Assembly: GCA_003222245.1 (NCBI GenBank)
Contig: QHVH01000028.1
Coordinates: 1-64,000 of the forward strand
Direction: 5' to 3'
Origin: Blastocatellia bacterium AA13
Lineage (GTDB): Bacteria; Acidobacteriota; Blastocatellia; UBA7656
DNA length: 64,000 nt
The notes under the pieces: generated by a model
What the model saw: only the letters and a program-made list of their open reading frames with translations
Databases searched by the model: none
Told to the model about the DNA's origin: nothing
Program-made: the position numbers and the translations under genes
Part shown: positions 15,596 to 25,296 of the stretch, piece by piece
Numbering within the stretch: position 1 is the stretch's first letter
Layout of the letters: each line of letters opens with the position of its first letter

Positions 15596-18500
15596 TCAAA
15601 ACCACGAGCCTCCCTGCAAATCGGCTACATCGCGCACGTTAAACCGCTTCGGCGAATTACCCGGAGCCTTTCCCAATATCCCGCAGACTAATCTATAAAA
15701 ACCGTCAGTCTGGTCGTTCTCCCAGTCGCGCATATCAACCCAGAGCGTCTCGCGGACAAAGATCGGAAGCTCCGGTGTATCCTTCACGCCCGGCAGGATT
15801 ACCGGAATCATACGTGAGCTGCCGCCCGCCCATTTCTCCATGTAGGCTCTGATCTCCATGATGTGCCACTTGCCGATGTCGGACGGGCCAAAGCATAGCG
15901 CTGCGCAGGGAATTGTTTTGATGGCTTGTTCCAGCGCGTCTGAAACCGTATCGCCCGGCGCAAGACTCCATTTGTCCAGCCAGGGACGAATCCCCACCTT
16001 TAGCAGCCGCATCGCGATCTTTTCCACCGCGGTCTTGTCTCTCGAATTGTGACTCAGGAATATGTCGAATTTTCCTTCAGCTTCCTTGGCCTTGATAACC
16101 AATCCAGCCGTCATTCGCTGCCGTCCGGCTTTTGCGTCCAAACCGATCCGTGCGGCCACGGACTGGCCGGCCGCCGTCGGCTGGGCGAGTAGATCTACCA
16201 GCGTGGTTTTCTTTTCGCAGATCGGGCACAGCAGGTTCTTCTTCCGCGCATCCAGCCGGGCCTTCACCACGCGATCCTCGAATGGATTGCGGCAATCCTT
16301 ATTCACGCAGTGATAGGCGTGGCGCCTTGTCACGCTGCCTGGAGTGCTCTTCGATTCGAGGTGGTCGCCGACGAATTCGAGGAAACCCTGTCGAACCGGC
16401 GCCGGAGTTTCGCTTTCGAAGGAAACCTCCAACTCCGCCTGACCGTGCCCGAGGTCTCTTAGCCGAATCAGGCAGCGGCCTCCTTGCTCAGGGCTATAGG
16501 ATGCGGCGTCTTGAAAGAATTCGCGCTTCTTGAATTGTTCGTAGTGCGCTAGCTGCGCGATCAGGGTTGCATAGATGCCGCGGATTGCGCCCGCGAAACC
16601 GAAAGCCACGCCGAACGAGGCGGCGCCGGGAAATCCGAATTCCGCCGTGCATTGTGATGGGAACACCACATAGTCCTCGCCCTTGATCCGCTCGCGCAGC
16701 GCAAGATCGCGGGCCAGCATGCTCTCGATCACGAACCAGAGCAAATGGCGTTCGGATTGTTGATTCGCGATCCGCTCCTCGAGATCGAGTTTGAACCGCC
16801 CCTCACGCACGCGAGACTCCAGGATGTGGCCGGGTCCATCCGGTTCATCTTTTGCCGCTACCAGGAGCGCACTCGCGTAGGCGTCGATCCGAGTCGGATC
16901 GAGCAGCACCATTGTTTCAGCCCTGGAATCCTCGCCGGTGGAACTGAAGATCAGCAAATCGAGGGCGTCCGTCGCTTCCAGGCGTTGCAGATGAGACATG
17001 AATTCATCAAGAGAGATCTCTTGTCCGAAGTACGAGGCGAAGCCTTCGCGAAGCGCTTCGATGGTTAGAAGGTCCGTAATGGGCGACCCAATCTCCTTCG
17101 ATATTTCCGGCTCAGTCGCTACCGCCGGATCAGCCGATCCGTCTCTCTCGGATTTCAATCTCGCCACGTAGTCTCGAATTCCCGCTAGCGTGCTGCTGGT
17201 TGTGATTGTCGGCAGAAGATCCCAGGCGATTCCGTGCCGAATCGCCTGCAGCAATTCTTCACAGCCTTCGCCTGTGTATGCACTGGTGGAAATGAAACGA
17301 TCAAACTTGTTTTCGCGAACAAATGCGTCGATCCGTTCACGACTTGCGGGCAGCCCGCCTACGTCGACTCGGGAAGCAACAAGTATCTTTTTGAGCTTCG
17401 TGTTGGAGCGCGCCTGATCGAGCACCTGCGACCAGTAGGCCGCGCCTTCGAACGGATTCCTTTCGTTGCGGCAGTCAAAGAGGACGCAGGCGATCACCGC
17501 TTCATCCATGCTCAACTGGTGAACGAGGCGATAGGCGGGTTGTCCGGCTAAATCCCACAGCACGGTCTCCCGATGAAGCGAGACATCGCCTGGCGCCGTC
17601 ATAGTCTCCGTTCCGAGGACATAAGCCTTGCGCGCGTGCGAGGATTTTGTGGGTACGAATCTCCCGTGAATCAATCGCTCCGCCAGGCCGCTTTTTCCGA
17701 CCCCTGTGTCGCCGACGAGCAGGACTTTTGCGTTTGTGTATTGAACCTGATCCGGAATCAAAGTGGACGCCGGCGTGACATCTGTTGGCCCCGCCTCGGC
17801 GGCGATGTCCGAAAGATCCCACACCCGACCGACGCCGTTGAACGCTCCCGAGAGAGCGAGATTGCCGGCGGAGTTGAAGGCGACGCTAAAGACGCTGTCT
17901 GAGTGGCCTTCGAGAACGCGAATGCAGCGGCCGGAGTCAACGTCCCAGAGGCGGAGGGTGTTGTCGGCGGAGCCGGAGAGAGCGAGATTGCCTGCGGAGT
18001 TGAAGGCGACGCTCAAGACCCTGGATGAGTGGCCTTCGAGAACGCGAATGCAGCGGCCGGAGTCAACGTCCCAGAGGCGGAGGGTGTGGTCATTGGAGCC
18101 GGAGAGAGCGAGATTGCCTGCGGAGTTGAAGGCGACGCTATAGACGCCGGCTGAGTGGCCTTCGAAAACGCGAATGCAGCGGCCGGAGTCAACGTCCCAG
18201 AGGCGGAGGGTGTTGTCGTCGGAGCCGGAGAGAGCGAGATTGCCTGCGGAGTTGAAGGCGACGCTATGGACGCCGGCTGAGTGGCCTTCGAGAACGCGAA
18301 TGCAGCGGCCGGAGTCAACGTCCCAGAGGCGGAGGGTGTTGTCGTCGGAGCCGGAGAGAGCGAGATTGCCTGCGGAGTTGAAGGCGACGCTCAGGACGTC
18401 GGCTGAGTGGCCTTCGAGAACGCGAATGCAGCGGCCGGAGTCAACGTCCCAGAGGCGGAGGGTGTTGTCGTCGGAGCCGGAGAGAGCGAGATTGCCTGCG

Positions 18501-18724
18501 GAGTTGAAGGCGACGCTCCAGACTCTGGCTGAGTGGCCTTCGAGAACGCGAATGCAGCGGCCGGAGTCAACATCCCAAAGGCGGAGCGTGTTGTCGTCGG
18601 AGCCGGAGAGAGCGAGCTTGCCGTCAGGACTGAACGCGACGGATCGAACAGAGTCCGTGTGGCCGAACGAGATAGTCTTTTCTTCGCAACTCGGTAACGC
18701 GGGGATGGTCAGTTCATCGGGCAT
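15596..18724 (-). CDS. WD40-Roc/COR-TIR protein, NLR-like immune receptor candidate
   Basis: 1042 residues. Order: seven WD40 blades (21-314), Roc-like GTPase (about 325-500), a COR-like region with MVLLDPTRI, a zinc ribbon (CVNKDC and CPIC), and a C-terminal TIR domain (885-1020). GTPase motifs are GDTGVGKS at 338-345, DLAGQPAYR (switch II), and SRVD where NKxD is usual. TIR motifs are KFDIFLSHNSRDK and WHIMEIRAY, with Glu957 at the place of the NADase catalytic Glu. Blades 2-6 are nearly identical except at a few surface positions. Roco proteins and TIR effectors are known families. A role in phage defence or regulated cell death is inferred from the layout. No partner gene is adjacent and no clear ribosome site is seen. 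Confidence 0.85.
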   Translation of the reverse strand: MPDELTIPALPSCEEKTISFGHTDSVRSVAFSPDGKLALSGSDDNTLRLWDVDSGRCIRVLEGHSARVWSVAFNSAGNLALSGSDDNTLRLWDVDSGRCIRVLEGHSADVLSVAFNSAGNLALSGSDDNTLRLWDVDSGRCIRVLEGHSAGVHSVAFNSAGNLALSGSDDNTLRLWDVDSGRCIRVFEGHSAGVYSVAFNSAGNLALSGSNDHTLRLWDVDSGRCIRVLEGHSSRVLSVAFNSAGNLALSGSADNTLRLWDVDSGRCIRVLEGHSDSVFSVAFNSAGNLALSGAFNGVGRVWDLSDIAAEAGPTDVTPASTLIPDQVQYTNAKVLLVGDTGVGKSGLAERLIHGRFVPTKSSHARKAYVLGTETMTAPGDVSLHRETVLWDLAGQPAYRLVHQLSMDEAVIACVLFDCRNERNPFEGAAYWSQVLDQARSNTKLKKILVASRVDVGGLPASRERIDAFVRENKFDRFISTSAYTGEGCEELLQAIRHGIAWDLLPTITTSSTLAGIRDYVARLKSERDGSADPAVATEPEISKEIGSPITDLLTIEALREGFASYFGQEISLDEFMSHLQRLEATDALDLLIFSSTGEDSRAETMVLLDPTRIDAYASALLVAAKDEPDGPGHILESRVREGRFKLDLEERIANQQSERHLLWFVIESMLARDLALRERIKGEDYVVFPSQCTAEFGFPGAASFGVAFGFAGAIRGIYATLIAQLAHYEQFKKREFFQDAASYSPEQGGRCLIRLRDLGHGQAELEVSFESETPAPVRQGFLEFVGDHLESKSTPGSVTRRHAYHCVNKDCRNPFEDRVVKARLDARKKNLLCPICEKKTTLVDLLAQPTAAGQSVAARIGLDAKAGRQRMTAGLVIKAKEAEGKFDIFLSHNSRDKTAVEKIAMRLLKVGIRPWLDKWSLAPGDTVSDALEQAIKTIPCAALCFGPSDIGKWHIMEIRAYMEKWAGGSSRMIPVILPGVKDTPELPIFVRETLWVDMRDWENDQTDGFYRLVCGILGKAPGNSPKRFNVRDVADLQGGSWF
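17783..18664 (-). repeat. seven 126-bp WD40 repeat units
   Basis: Internal tandem repeat of the WD40-Roc-TIR gene, one unit per blade (42 codons). The central units are almost identical in DNA. Differences fall at unit residues 4, 5 and 7 (AR.W, AD.L, AG.H, AG.Y, SR.L), 23 and 25 (DD.N, ND.H, AD.N) and 41. The first unit (SPDGK type) and the last (degenerate after residue 21) are more diverged, as expected if copies are made and lost in the middle. Confidence 0.95.
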
Positions 18725-18870
18725 AAAGGTGAGTCCAAATAGTTCGGCTAGAACGGAAATTGAAGCGTTGCTGGTCGTTGGGAATAAACGTTTGGAACCA
18801 GCCGCCGACGCTCGAAGTCGGAAGTTATCGCTTTCCGGTCAAGTTGTAAAGTATTCAGGGTGACCTGGGG

Positions 18871-19334
18871 CCGGGGGCCAGCGTAGCGCAGCCCCCGGTG
18901 CAAAGGAGGATTTGTATCCGAAGGGGAGCGCGGGAAAGGAGCGCGGGAACTCGGACAATTTCGGATTTTTCCCTGAAGGGGAACGCGTCAATAGCCGGGG
19001 GCCAGCGTAGCGCAGCCCCCGGTCTGAGAGAGAGGATTGGTATCGAAGGGGAGCGCGGGAGGTTGGATATTCGAAAGCAAAGGCGCGGTCATATATCGGC
19101 GCAGCGGCGCGAGAGAAGAATGCCGAAATAACTCTCGGGCGAATCGAGGAGGACATTGAAATCGCGAATTGGCCGTTGTACTCCTCTCTTCCGCGTCACA
19201 CGAAGCCTTATTCGTTTCATTCACAACATCGTTGCCCTTTCTTGATGCGGCAACGAAACCCCTATGACGCGCCTTCAGCGCTTGAAGGCATTCGGACGAT
19301 GACCAGGGGCGACGCGCTACGCGCTTGCCCCCGG
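18871..19334. repeat. three REP-like GC-rich hairpin repeats in a 660-bp gap
   Basis: The hairpin CCGGGGGC, a 12-base loop and GCCCCCGG occurs at 18871-18898 and 18995-19022, with similar flanks over about 65 bp (including GAAGGGGAGCGCGGGA). An inverted, decayed copy lies at 19306-19334. The gap between the WD40-TIR gene and the catalase has no gene that I can support. These resemble extragenic palindromes, but the sequence differs from the repeats next to the RAYT gene at 39 kb. Confidence 0.75.
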
Positions 19335-19386
19335 CTATTTTATAATCGGCCTTTCAGGCCTACATAAGCGTCTCTGGAGCCGCTTT

Positions 19387-21660
19387 CTACAAGAGCGGCT
19401 CGCGTTCCCAGTGACGGTGTTGCGCGATGGCCGCGATGAATTCAATTCCGAATTTGTTTGAGCCGCCCTCGCGACTGTAGATCACGCCTGCCTGCCGAAC
19501 AGGTTCATCTCCGGCGATCTCGGCGCCAGAGACTTCATCATCGCTCTCACCATCTACGATTCCAGCGAATTCCAATAGACCGACTCCTGCTCCGCTCGCA
19601 GCAATGGTCTTGCAGTGCGTGTAAGCCTCGTTGAGGAATTCGATTGTTTCGGTCTGGGCCTCGAGTGACTCGATGCTTGCCTGGCCTCCAGGTACATAAA
19701 CAGCATCGAAGAGAACCGATGACCCGGTTAGAAGGCTGAAGTCGGCTTTGAGAATTTCACCGTTCGCGCCCCTCAGGACTCCCAATCGCGGAGCGACCGT
19801 TACAGCCAAAGCGCCAGCGGTCATCAGCAGCTTTTTCATTTCCGCTGCGTCCGAGTCGTCGAATCCGTCGGCTACAAGGAATGCGATCTTTCGAGTCGCG
19901 ATGGTCTTCTCGGGGAAATTGGGATTGTCGATCATTCTAAGCGCCGAAGAGCTTTCGAGCCCTTGAGGCGCGCGTTTAGGCTGTAGCTTTCGAGGATCGG
20001 TGTCGGCGGGCACGCTCATATTGAGAGGCTTTTCGATCCGGGTCGGAACCTCAAGCCCGAGCCCTTCGGCTACTCTGTTCGCGAGGTTCTTGTCGACCTG
20101 AGACAGGAGAAACAGCATTCGCTCTCGGATCGGAGGCGTTTCGACCATGCCCAGCTCGAAGCGCAGCGCCCTGACGATGTGATTCTTCTCGGTCTCGGTC
20201 TGGCTGTTGAAGAAGAGCGCTGCCTGGCTGAAGTGATCCTGGAAGCTGGGACTCCGCTCACGAATCTTCCTGGAATCGATTCGCTCCGCGTAGCTGGTGA
20301 AGCCGCTCATGTCGGCTCCGGCCTGAAACGGACATCCGCCGCGCAGAGTATTCGGTTCGTAGCTGGTACGGCCCCGATTGATCGTCTGGCGCATGAATCC
20401 GTCACGCTGATTGTTGTGCAGCGGGGCGACTGGTCTATTGATTGGAATCTCGTGGAAGTTTGGACCTCCGAGACGAGTCAGTTGGGTGTCGAGATACGAG
20501 AAGAGACGGCCCTGAAGAAGCGGGTCGTTGGTGAAGTCGATTCCGGGAACGATGTTGCCGGTGTGAAAGGCGACCTGTTCCGTCTCGGCGAAGAAATTCT
20601 CCGGGTTTCGATTGAGAGTCAGCCTGCCGATTCTCCGCGCCGGTACGATCTCTTCCGGAATTATTTTCGTGGCATCGAGCAGATCGAATTCGAAACTCTG
20701 CTCGTCTTTCTCTTCGACGATCTGAACACAAAGCTCCCATTCAGGGTAGTCTCCATTTTCGATTGCCTGCCAGAGATCGCGTCGATGGAAGTCAGGATCT
20801 TTGCCCGATATCTTTTGCGCTTCGTCCCAGAGTACGGCGTGCAAACCGAGCAGCGGTTTCCAATGAAATTTCACGAAGCGCGCTTTGCCTCCTTCGTTGA
20901 TGAAACGGAACGTATGTACCCCGAAGCCTTCCATCATCCGGTAGCTTCTGGGAATCGCCCGATCGGACATCACCCACATAATCATGTGCATCGATTCGGG
21001 CATCAATGAGATGAAATCCCAGAAGGTGTCGTGGGCGGAGGCCGCCTGTGGTATTTCGTTGTCGGGCTCCGGTTTCAGCGCGTGTACAAGATCGGGAAAC
21101 TTGATGGCGTCCTGAATGAAGAAGACCGGTATGTTGTTTCCGACCAAGTCGTAGTTGCCTTCGGTCGTATAGAACTTGACCGCGAACCCGCGCACGTCTC
21201 GCGCAAGGTCGGTCGAGCCTCGAGAACCCGCAACGGTGGAGAAGCGAACAAAGACAGGGGTTCTGATCGAGGGGTCCTGGAGAAAGGCGGCCTTCGTGTA
21301 CTCGGCCATCGATTCATAGACCTGAAAATAACCGTGCGCGCCCGCTCCGCGAGCATGCACGACGCGCTCGGGTATGCGCTCGTGATCGAAGTGGGTGATC
21401 TTTTCGCGCAGGAGGAAGTCTTCGAGGAGCGAAGGCCCTCTGTCCGCGGCCTTCAGCGAATTCTGATTGTCGTTGATGCGAACCCCCTGATCCGACGTCA
21501 GGTACTCGCCCGCCGAGTCTTCGGTGCAGGTCGCGAGATCATCAAGCTTCGGATCGTTCTCGCCAAGACCGGCATTCGGCGGACCATCGGATTGCGGATT
21601 GAATGAGGTCGCGGTTGCGTCGGCGGTAGAGGATTTCACTGGCCGTTTCTTACTGCTCAT
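19387..21660 (-). CDS. katE: large-subunit catalase (HPII/KatE type)
   Basis: 757 residues, the length of clade 2 catalases with an extra C-terminal flavodoxin/DJ-1-like domain. It turns hydrogen peroxide into water and oxygen. The catalytic His102 ([12 protein letters not shown]) and Asn175 (VGNNIPVFF) have the same spacing as in E. coli HPII, and the proximal haem Tyr lies in [10 protein letters not shown]. The C-terminal domain starts near residue 600 ([20 protein letters not shown]). It sits next to a ferritin-like gene on the same strand with a gap of about 96 bp, so the two are likely co-expressed under oxidative or stationary-phase stress. Confidence 0.95.
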   Translation of the reverse strand: MSSKKRPVKSSTADATATSFNPQSDGPPNAGLGENDPKLDDLATCTEDSAGEYLTSDQGVRINDNQNSLKAADRGPSLLEDFLLREKITHFDHERIPERVVHARGAGAHGYFQVYESMAEYTKAAFLQDPSIRTPVFVRFSTVAGSRGSTDLARDVRGFAVKFYTTEGNYDLVGNNIPVFFIQDAIKFPDLVHALKPEPDNEIPQAASAHDTFWDFISLMPESMHMIMWVMSDRAIPRSYRMMEGFGVHTFRFINEGGKARFVKFHWKPLLGLHAVLWDEAQKISGKDPDFHRRDLWQAIENGDYPEWELCVQIVEEKDEQSFEFDLLDATKIIPEEIVPARRIGRLTLNRNPENFFAETEQVAFHTGNIVPGIDFTNDPLLQGRLFSYLDTQLTRLGGPNFHEIPINRPVAPLHNNQRDGFMRQTINRGRTSYEPNTLRGGCPFQAGADMSGFTSYAERIDSRKIRERSPSFQDHFSQAALFFNSQTETEKNHIVRALRFELGMVETPPIRERMLFLLSQVDKNLANRVAEGLGLEVPTRIEKPLNMSVPADTDPRKLQPKRAPQGLESSSALRMIDNPNFPEKTIATRKIAFLVADGFDDSDAAEMKKLLMTAGALAVTVAPRLGVLRGANGEILKADFSLLTGSSVLFDAVYVPGGQASIESLEAQTETIEFLNEAYTHCKTIAASGAGVGLLEFAGIVDGESDDEVSGAEIAGDEPVRQAGVIYSREGGSNKFGIEFIAAIAQHRHWEREPLL

Positions 21661-21756
21661 TAAGTATTTCCTTTCAGTGCATGGAGTATCGAGCGAGAAG
21701 CCGAACTCAGCCTGGTGCGCGGCGGGTCGGCTAGTCGTCTTTTTCAGTTTCAGCTC

Positions 21757-22431
21757 TCAACGCGAGCCGGCTTTCTTGGCTTCAGCTTTTTTGGTTCGCG
21801 ATTTTTTGGCCTGGGCTGCTTCGATAGCAGTTTCTACGTCGCGGACCTCCTCGGGTGGAGGAAGCACCGCAGGCATTCCGAGGGCCTGGATCCATAGCTC
21901 TCGGGTCCAGCCCTGAGTGTGATAGAGGTGTTTGTCTTCTTCGTCCTCGACCTGCTCATGAGCGGCCCTTAACATGTCGGACTCTGTGCCCTGAGTGTTC
22001 TTGACCAGTTCTCCGATCAACTCCCAGTTGAGATGATCCTTTGTTTCGGCCAGCACGATGCACTCGCCGGCGACGATCTGCGCAGCCAGAGGGTCGGCGC
22101 TCTTGAGGGCCATCTCCATCGCCTTCACAAGCGAGGTTCCGATGTAGCGGACTACCTTGCGGCCCGGCGTCTCTGAATCGGGATCAAGGCCAAGTCCCCT
22201 CAAAATTTCGGTCAAGACTTGAACGTGCGTCTTGGTCTGCTCCAGGTACTTATTCCACTCCTCTCGCAAGTCCTCGTTCACCGCGCATCGAAGCGCGGTT
22301 GTGTAAGCCTGTACTCCACCTTTTTCAGTTTCGAGCGCTTGATACAAGAGGTCGACGGGAACAGTGCCCAGGAGCGCATTGTTGGTTGCGAGTTTTTCTT
22401 TTGAAGCTTGCTTGCCTGCTGATTGAGCCAT
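21757..22431 (-). CDS. ferritin-like protein with Lys-rich tail
   Basis: 224 residues from the ATG at 22431. An in-frame ATG 96 bp upstream is less likely, because AAAGGA lies 11 bases before the chosen start. The four-helix pattern carries Glu/His pairs typical of ferritin-like diiron proteins: ETEKGGVQAY, QTKTHVQVL, AGECIVLAETKDHLNW and AAHEQVEDEEDKH. The last 25 residues are rich in Lys, Ala and Arg and could bind DNA, as Dps-type tails do. It precedes the catalase on the same strand, so a joint role in iron and peroxide control is likely. The exact family was not identified. Confidence 0.75.
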   Translation of the reverse strand: MAQSAGKQASKEKLATNNALLGTVPVDLLYQALETEKGGVQAYTTALRCAVNEDLREEWNKYLEQTKTHVQVLTEILRGLGLDPDSETPGRKVVRYIGTSLVKAMEMALKSADPLAAQIVAGECIVLAETKDHLNWELIGELVKNTQGTESDMLRAAHEQVEDEEDKHLYHTQGWTRELWIQALGMPAVLPPPEEVRDVETAIEAAQAKKSRTKKAEAKKAGSR

Positions 22432-22597
22432 TATCCAGCGGTCCTTTCTTTGATTTTGATTCAACTGTGTTCTATTAAGAGACGACCGGCCTCGGTCAGT
22501 CTCCAAGACGGCCTCGAAAGCAATCACTTACATTCTTGCTGCGCGATTCTCGACGTGATTGAGCAAGTCCAATGCCGAGCAAGTCCAGTGCCGGATG

Positions 22598-22638
22598 GGA
22601 GGAGAGTTGCGCACCGCATCGGAGGAGAGTTGCGCACC
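22598..22638. repeat. short direct repeat in the 22.4-22.8 kb gap
   Basis: The 18-mer starting GGAGGAGAGTTGCGC occurs at 22598-22615 and 22621-22638, after a smaller pair of GAGCAAGTCCA-type repeats (from 22561). I see no gene between 22432 and 22780. Confidence 0.6.
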
Positions 22639-22780
22639 AGCATGTCAATGCGCGGCGCCTCTATTGCAGCCTTCGCGATCGGCATTCTCTCTATCGAATT
22701 TGGCTCTCGGAATCGGATAGGGGCCGTTCAGATGTATTGAGCAGGTACAGGCGACATCAACAGAGCAGGAGACGCTTATT

Positions 22781-22903
22781 GTGGAAGGACCTTTACGAGG
22801 ATGTTTGGCAGGCGCCGCTGCCTGGAAATGGGGCGGCGGTTGTGTGAGTACGATTCTAATCTTCCTAATCGTGTTCTGGTTACTCGGCTATTTGAAGTGT
22901 TAA
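22781..22903 (+). CDS. possible 40-residue membrane peptide
   Basis: GTG start at 22781 with AGGAGA about 8 bases ahead, and TAA at 22901-22903. The last 20 residues, from CVSTILIFLIVFWLLG onward, form one hydrophobic helix ending in YLKC. Many bacteria make short single-span stress proteins of this form, but I cannot name a family. A shorter start at the GTG inside the helix segment is possible. It converges with the mutS2 stop at 22934. Confidence 0.35.
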   Translation: MEGPLRGCLAGAAAWKWGGGCVSTILIFLIVFWLLGYLKC

Positions 22904-22933
22904 GAGTTTTCTCGCGTTCAACGTCATCACGTT

Positions 22934-25153
22934 CTACTTACGAAGATTGACGACCATAGCTCCTGTTCCGCCCTGATTGGGTGGAGCGGGCTTGAAGCTG
23001 TCGACATGCTGGTGTCCGGTCAGAAGCTCGCTCATCGCGCGCCGCAGGGCTCCTTTTCCATGGCCGTGAACTATGCGCACGGAATCCGCGCCTGCGAGAA
23101 AGGCTTCGTCAAGAAACTTATCCGCGCGATCCGTAGCTTCATCTATTCTCACGCGGTCTCGTTCCTGAATGTCGCGAGAGTCGGGCACATCGGACAGGCC
23201 ATGTTCGCTGATCAGAGAGGACGCCGTCTCGGAGACCGGTTGCGGCGGCAATGGCGATACCGGAGTCGAATCAGCGAACTGCTTTTTGAGACGGACCCCG
23301 CCGGAGCGTCGTAATGCGGCAGCCCGCGCTTCGGCATCTTTCTTCAGCTTGGCCGCGGTTGCTTTATCCTGGATTTCGCGAATTAGCTTCTGGCTCTCCT
23401 CGCCGAATTCGCTCACGACTTGCGCGAGTGCTCTGTCGAACTCTACACGCCGCTCCGCTTCTCGTTTTTGAAATGCCATGTCGAGCGAAGTGTATTTATC
23501 GGCGGTGGCTGCTCGTTCTTCTTCGAGAGCGGAACGAAGCGCCTCCTGTTGATCGACCAGCGATTTGAGCCGTTGAAGATAGCTGGTTGCTTCCAGATGA
23601 GAGGGATCGAGGAGCGCGCGGGCCTGCTCGACGATCTCCGCTGGAAGATTCATTCGCCTTGCTATCTCGAGACCGCTCGATGCTCCCGCTACGCCCGTGA
23701 TCAGCCTGTATGTCGGCCGCAAAGTCGGCTCATCGAATTCGACGGAGGCATTCAGGACGTTTTCGGTGCGCGACGCCCACATCTTTAATGGATTGTAATG
23801 CGTGCTCGCGATGACAGTCGCGCCCGCCTGTCGAAAGTAGTCGACTACCGCGATTCCTAAAGCGGCGCCTTCGTCGGGATCGGTCCCAGTGCCTACCTCG
23901 TCGATCAGTACAAGTGCCGGCACTCTGATTTCCGAGGCCATCTCGCCGAGATTGCGGACGTGAGCGGTAAAGGTGGAGAGGTTAGCCGCGATCGATTGCT
24001 GATCGCCGATGTCGGCGAATACCTGATCAAAAACCGGCAGCAGAGCTTCGCTTGCCGGCACGTGAAGCCCCATCTGAGCCATAAGGCAAATCAGCCCGGC
24101 GGTCTTGAGCACCACGGTTTTGCCGCCCGCGTTCGGCCCGCTGATCACCATCACCTGATGAGATTCGTCCATCTCGAACGAGATTGGAACCACCTGGTTC
24201 CCGCTTTGTTTTAAGAGGTGCTCGAGCAAAGGATGCCGCGCATCGTTCAAGCGCAGAACGCCTTCGCGATTCAGCACGGGCCGCACACAATTGAACTCGG
24301 CCGACAGACGCGCTTTTGCGGCGGTGAAGTCTATCTCGGCGACCGCGTCGGCGGCCGTTCTTAGAGAAGGGAGATTCGCGGCGAGCGTCGCGGAGATCTC
24401 AAGAAGCACTTGTGCGATCTCGAATTCTTCCTGCTCGTGTAATCGAACCAGTTCATTGTTCTGATCGATGATGGCAAGCGGCTCGACGAAGCTGGTCTGG
24501 CCGCTTGATGAGAGGCCGTGCATTACTCCGGGTACAACGCCGCGAGAATCGGTGCGAATCGGTATGACGAATCGGCCGTTCCGAATCGTGACGACCTCTT
24601 CCTGTATCGCGGCCGACTGGCTTCTCATGATCGACTCGAGTGAATGGTAGGCGCGGGCGCGGCTCTCATTAATTTCGCGGCGCACCTTGCGAAGCCCCGG
24701 ACTGGCGTTGTCGTCGATCTCGCCGTTGGGAAGGATCTTTCCCCGAATCGCCGCGAGTACTCGCCGGAGATCGGGTATCCGTGAAGTTATTAGATAGAGC
24801 TGTGGATATCGATGGCGCGGCTCGTCTCCGGAGAACTGTTCTCTGAGATCGATTGCGATGGAAATCAACCGCTGCAGCTCGAGAATCTCTCTGGGTTCGA
24901 GCCTGGCGCCTTCAATTTGAAGCTGTGAGAGCGCCGGCGCGGGGTCTTCGACTCCCGACAGCCCGAAACCGGCTCCCGAAGCTAGATACAGAGCGCACTG
25001 CGTAGTGCGATCGAGCCATAGATTCAGTTCGGATGCGGTGGTGGAAGGGGTCAGGGCCAAAGCGCGCTCTCTGCCGAGAGGGGTTTGAACGTGCCGAGCG
25101 AGCAAGCGAACGAGGTCGCCGACCTCGAGAGTTTGTAGAGTTCGGTCATTCAT
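22934..25153 (-). CDS. mutS2: MutS2 family protein with Smr nuclease domain
   Basis: 739 residues, close to the family length. Order: a MutS core without the mismatch-recognition domain, an ATPase with Walker A GPNAGGKT (about residue 340) and the LIDEVGTGTDPDEG Walker B/signature, a coiled coil (about 515-610), and a C-terminal Smr domain containing VRIVHGHGKGALRR. MutS2 acts on recombination intermediates in some bacteria and on collided ribosomes in Bacillus. Which role applies here cannot be told. Confidence 0.95.
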   Translation of the reverse strand: MNDRTLQTLEVGDLVRLLARHVQTPLGRERALALTPSTTASELNLWLDRTTQCALYLASGAGFGLSGVEDPAPALSQLQIEGARLEPREILELQRLISIAIDLREQFSGDEPRHRYPQLYLITSRIPDLRRVLAAIRGKILPNGEIDDNASPGLRKVRREINESRARAYHSLESIMRSQSAAIQEEVVTIRNGRFVIPIRTDSRGVVPGVMHGLSSSGQTSFVEPLAIIDQNNELVRLHEQEEFEIAQVLLEISATLAANLPSLRTAADAVAEIDFTAAKARLSAEFNCVRPVLNREGVLRLNDARHPLLEHLLKQSGNQVVPISFEMDESHQVMVISGPNAGGKTVVLKTAGLICLMAQMGLHVPASEALLPVFDQVFADIGDQQSIAANLSTFTAHVRNLGEMASEIRVPALVLIDEVGTGTDPDEGAALGIAVVDYFRQAGATVIASTHYNPLKMWASRTENVLNASVEFDEPTLRPTYRLITGVAGASSGLEIARRMNLPAEIVEQARALLDPSHLEATSYLQRLKSLVDQQEALRSALEEERAATADKYTSLDMAFQKREAERRVEFDRALAQVVSEFGEESQKLIREIQDKATAAKLKKDAEARAAALRRSGGVRLKKQFADSTPVSPLPPQPVSETASSLISEHGLSDVPDSRDIQERDRVRIDEATDRADKFLDEAFLAGADSVRIVHGHGKGALRRAMSELLTGHQHVDSFKPAPPNQGGTGAMVVNLRK

Positions 25154-25296
25154 GAGTAAACGGAAATCTTACGGCGCGGGTGAGTAGCCGGTCAACGAGC
25201 GCGGGAGCGGCGGCGCTTAACGGCCTCTAAGCGATTTTACGGGGCCTCGCGGTTCTCATATAATCCGCTGCCACTTCAAGGAGAAAGCGAATATCG

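Noticed and set aside
17783-18664. 126-bp repeats considered as a noncoding array
   Set aside because: They are in frame and encode regular WD40 blades.
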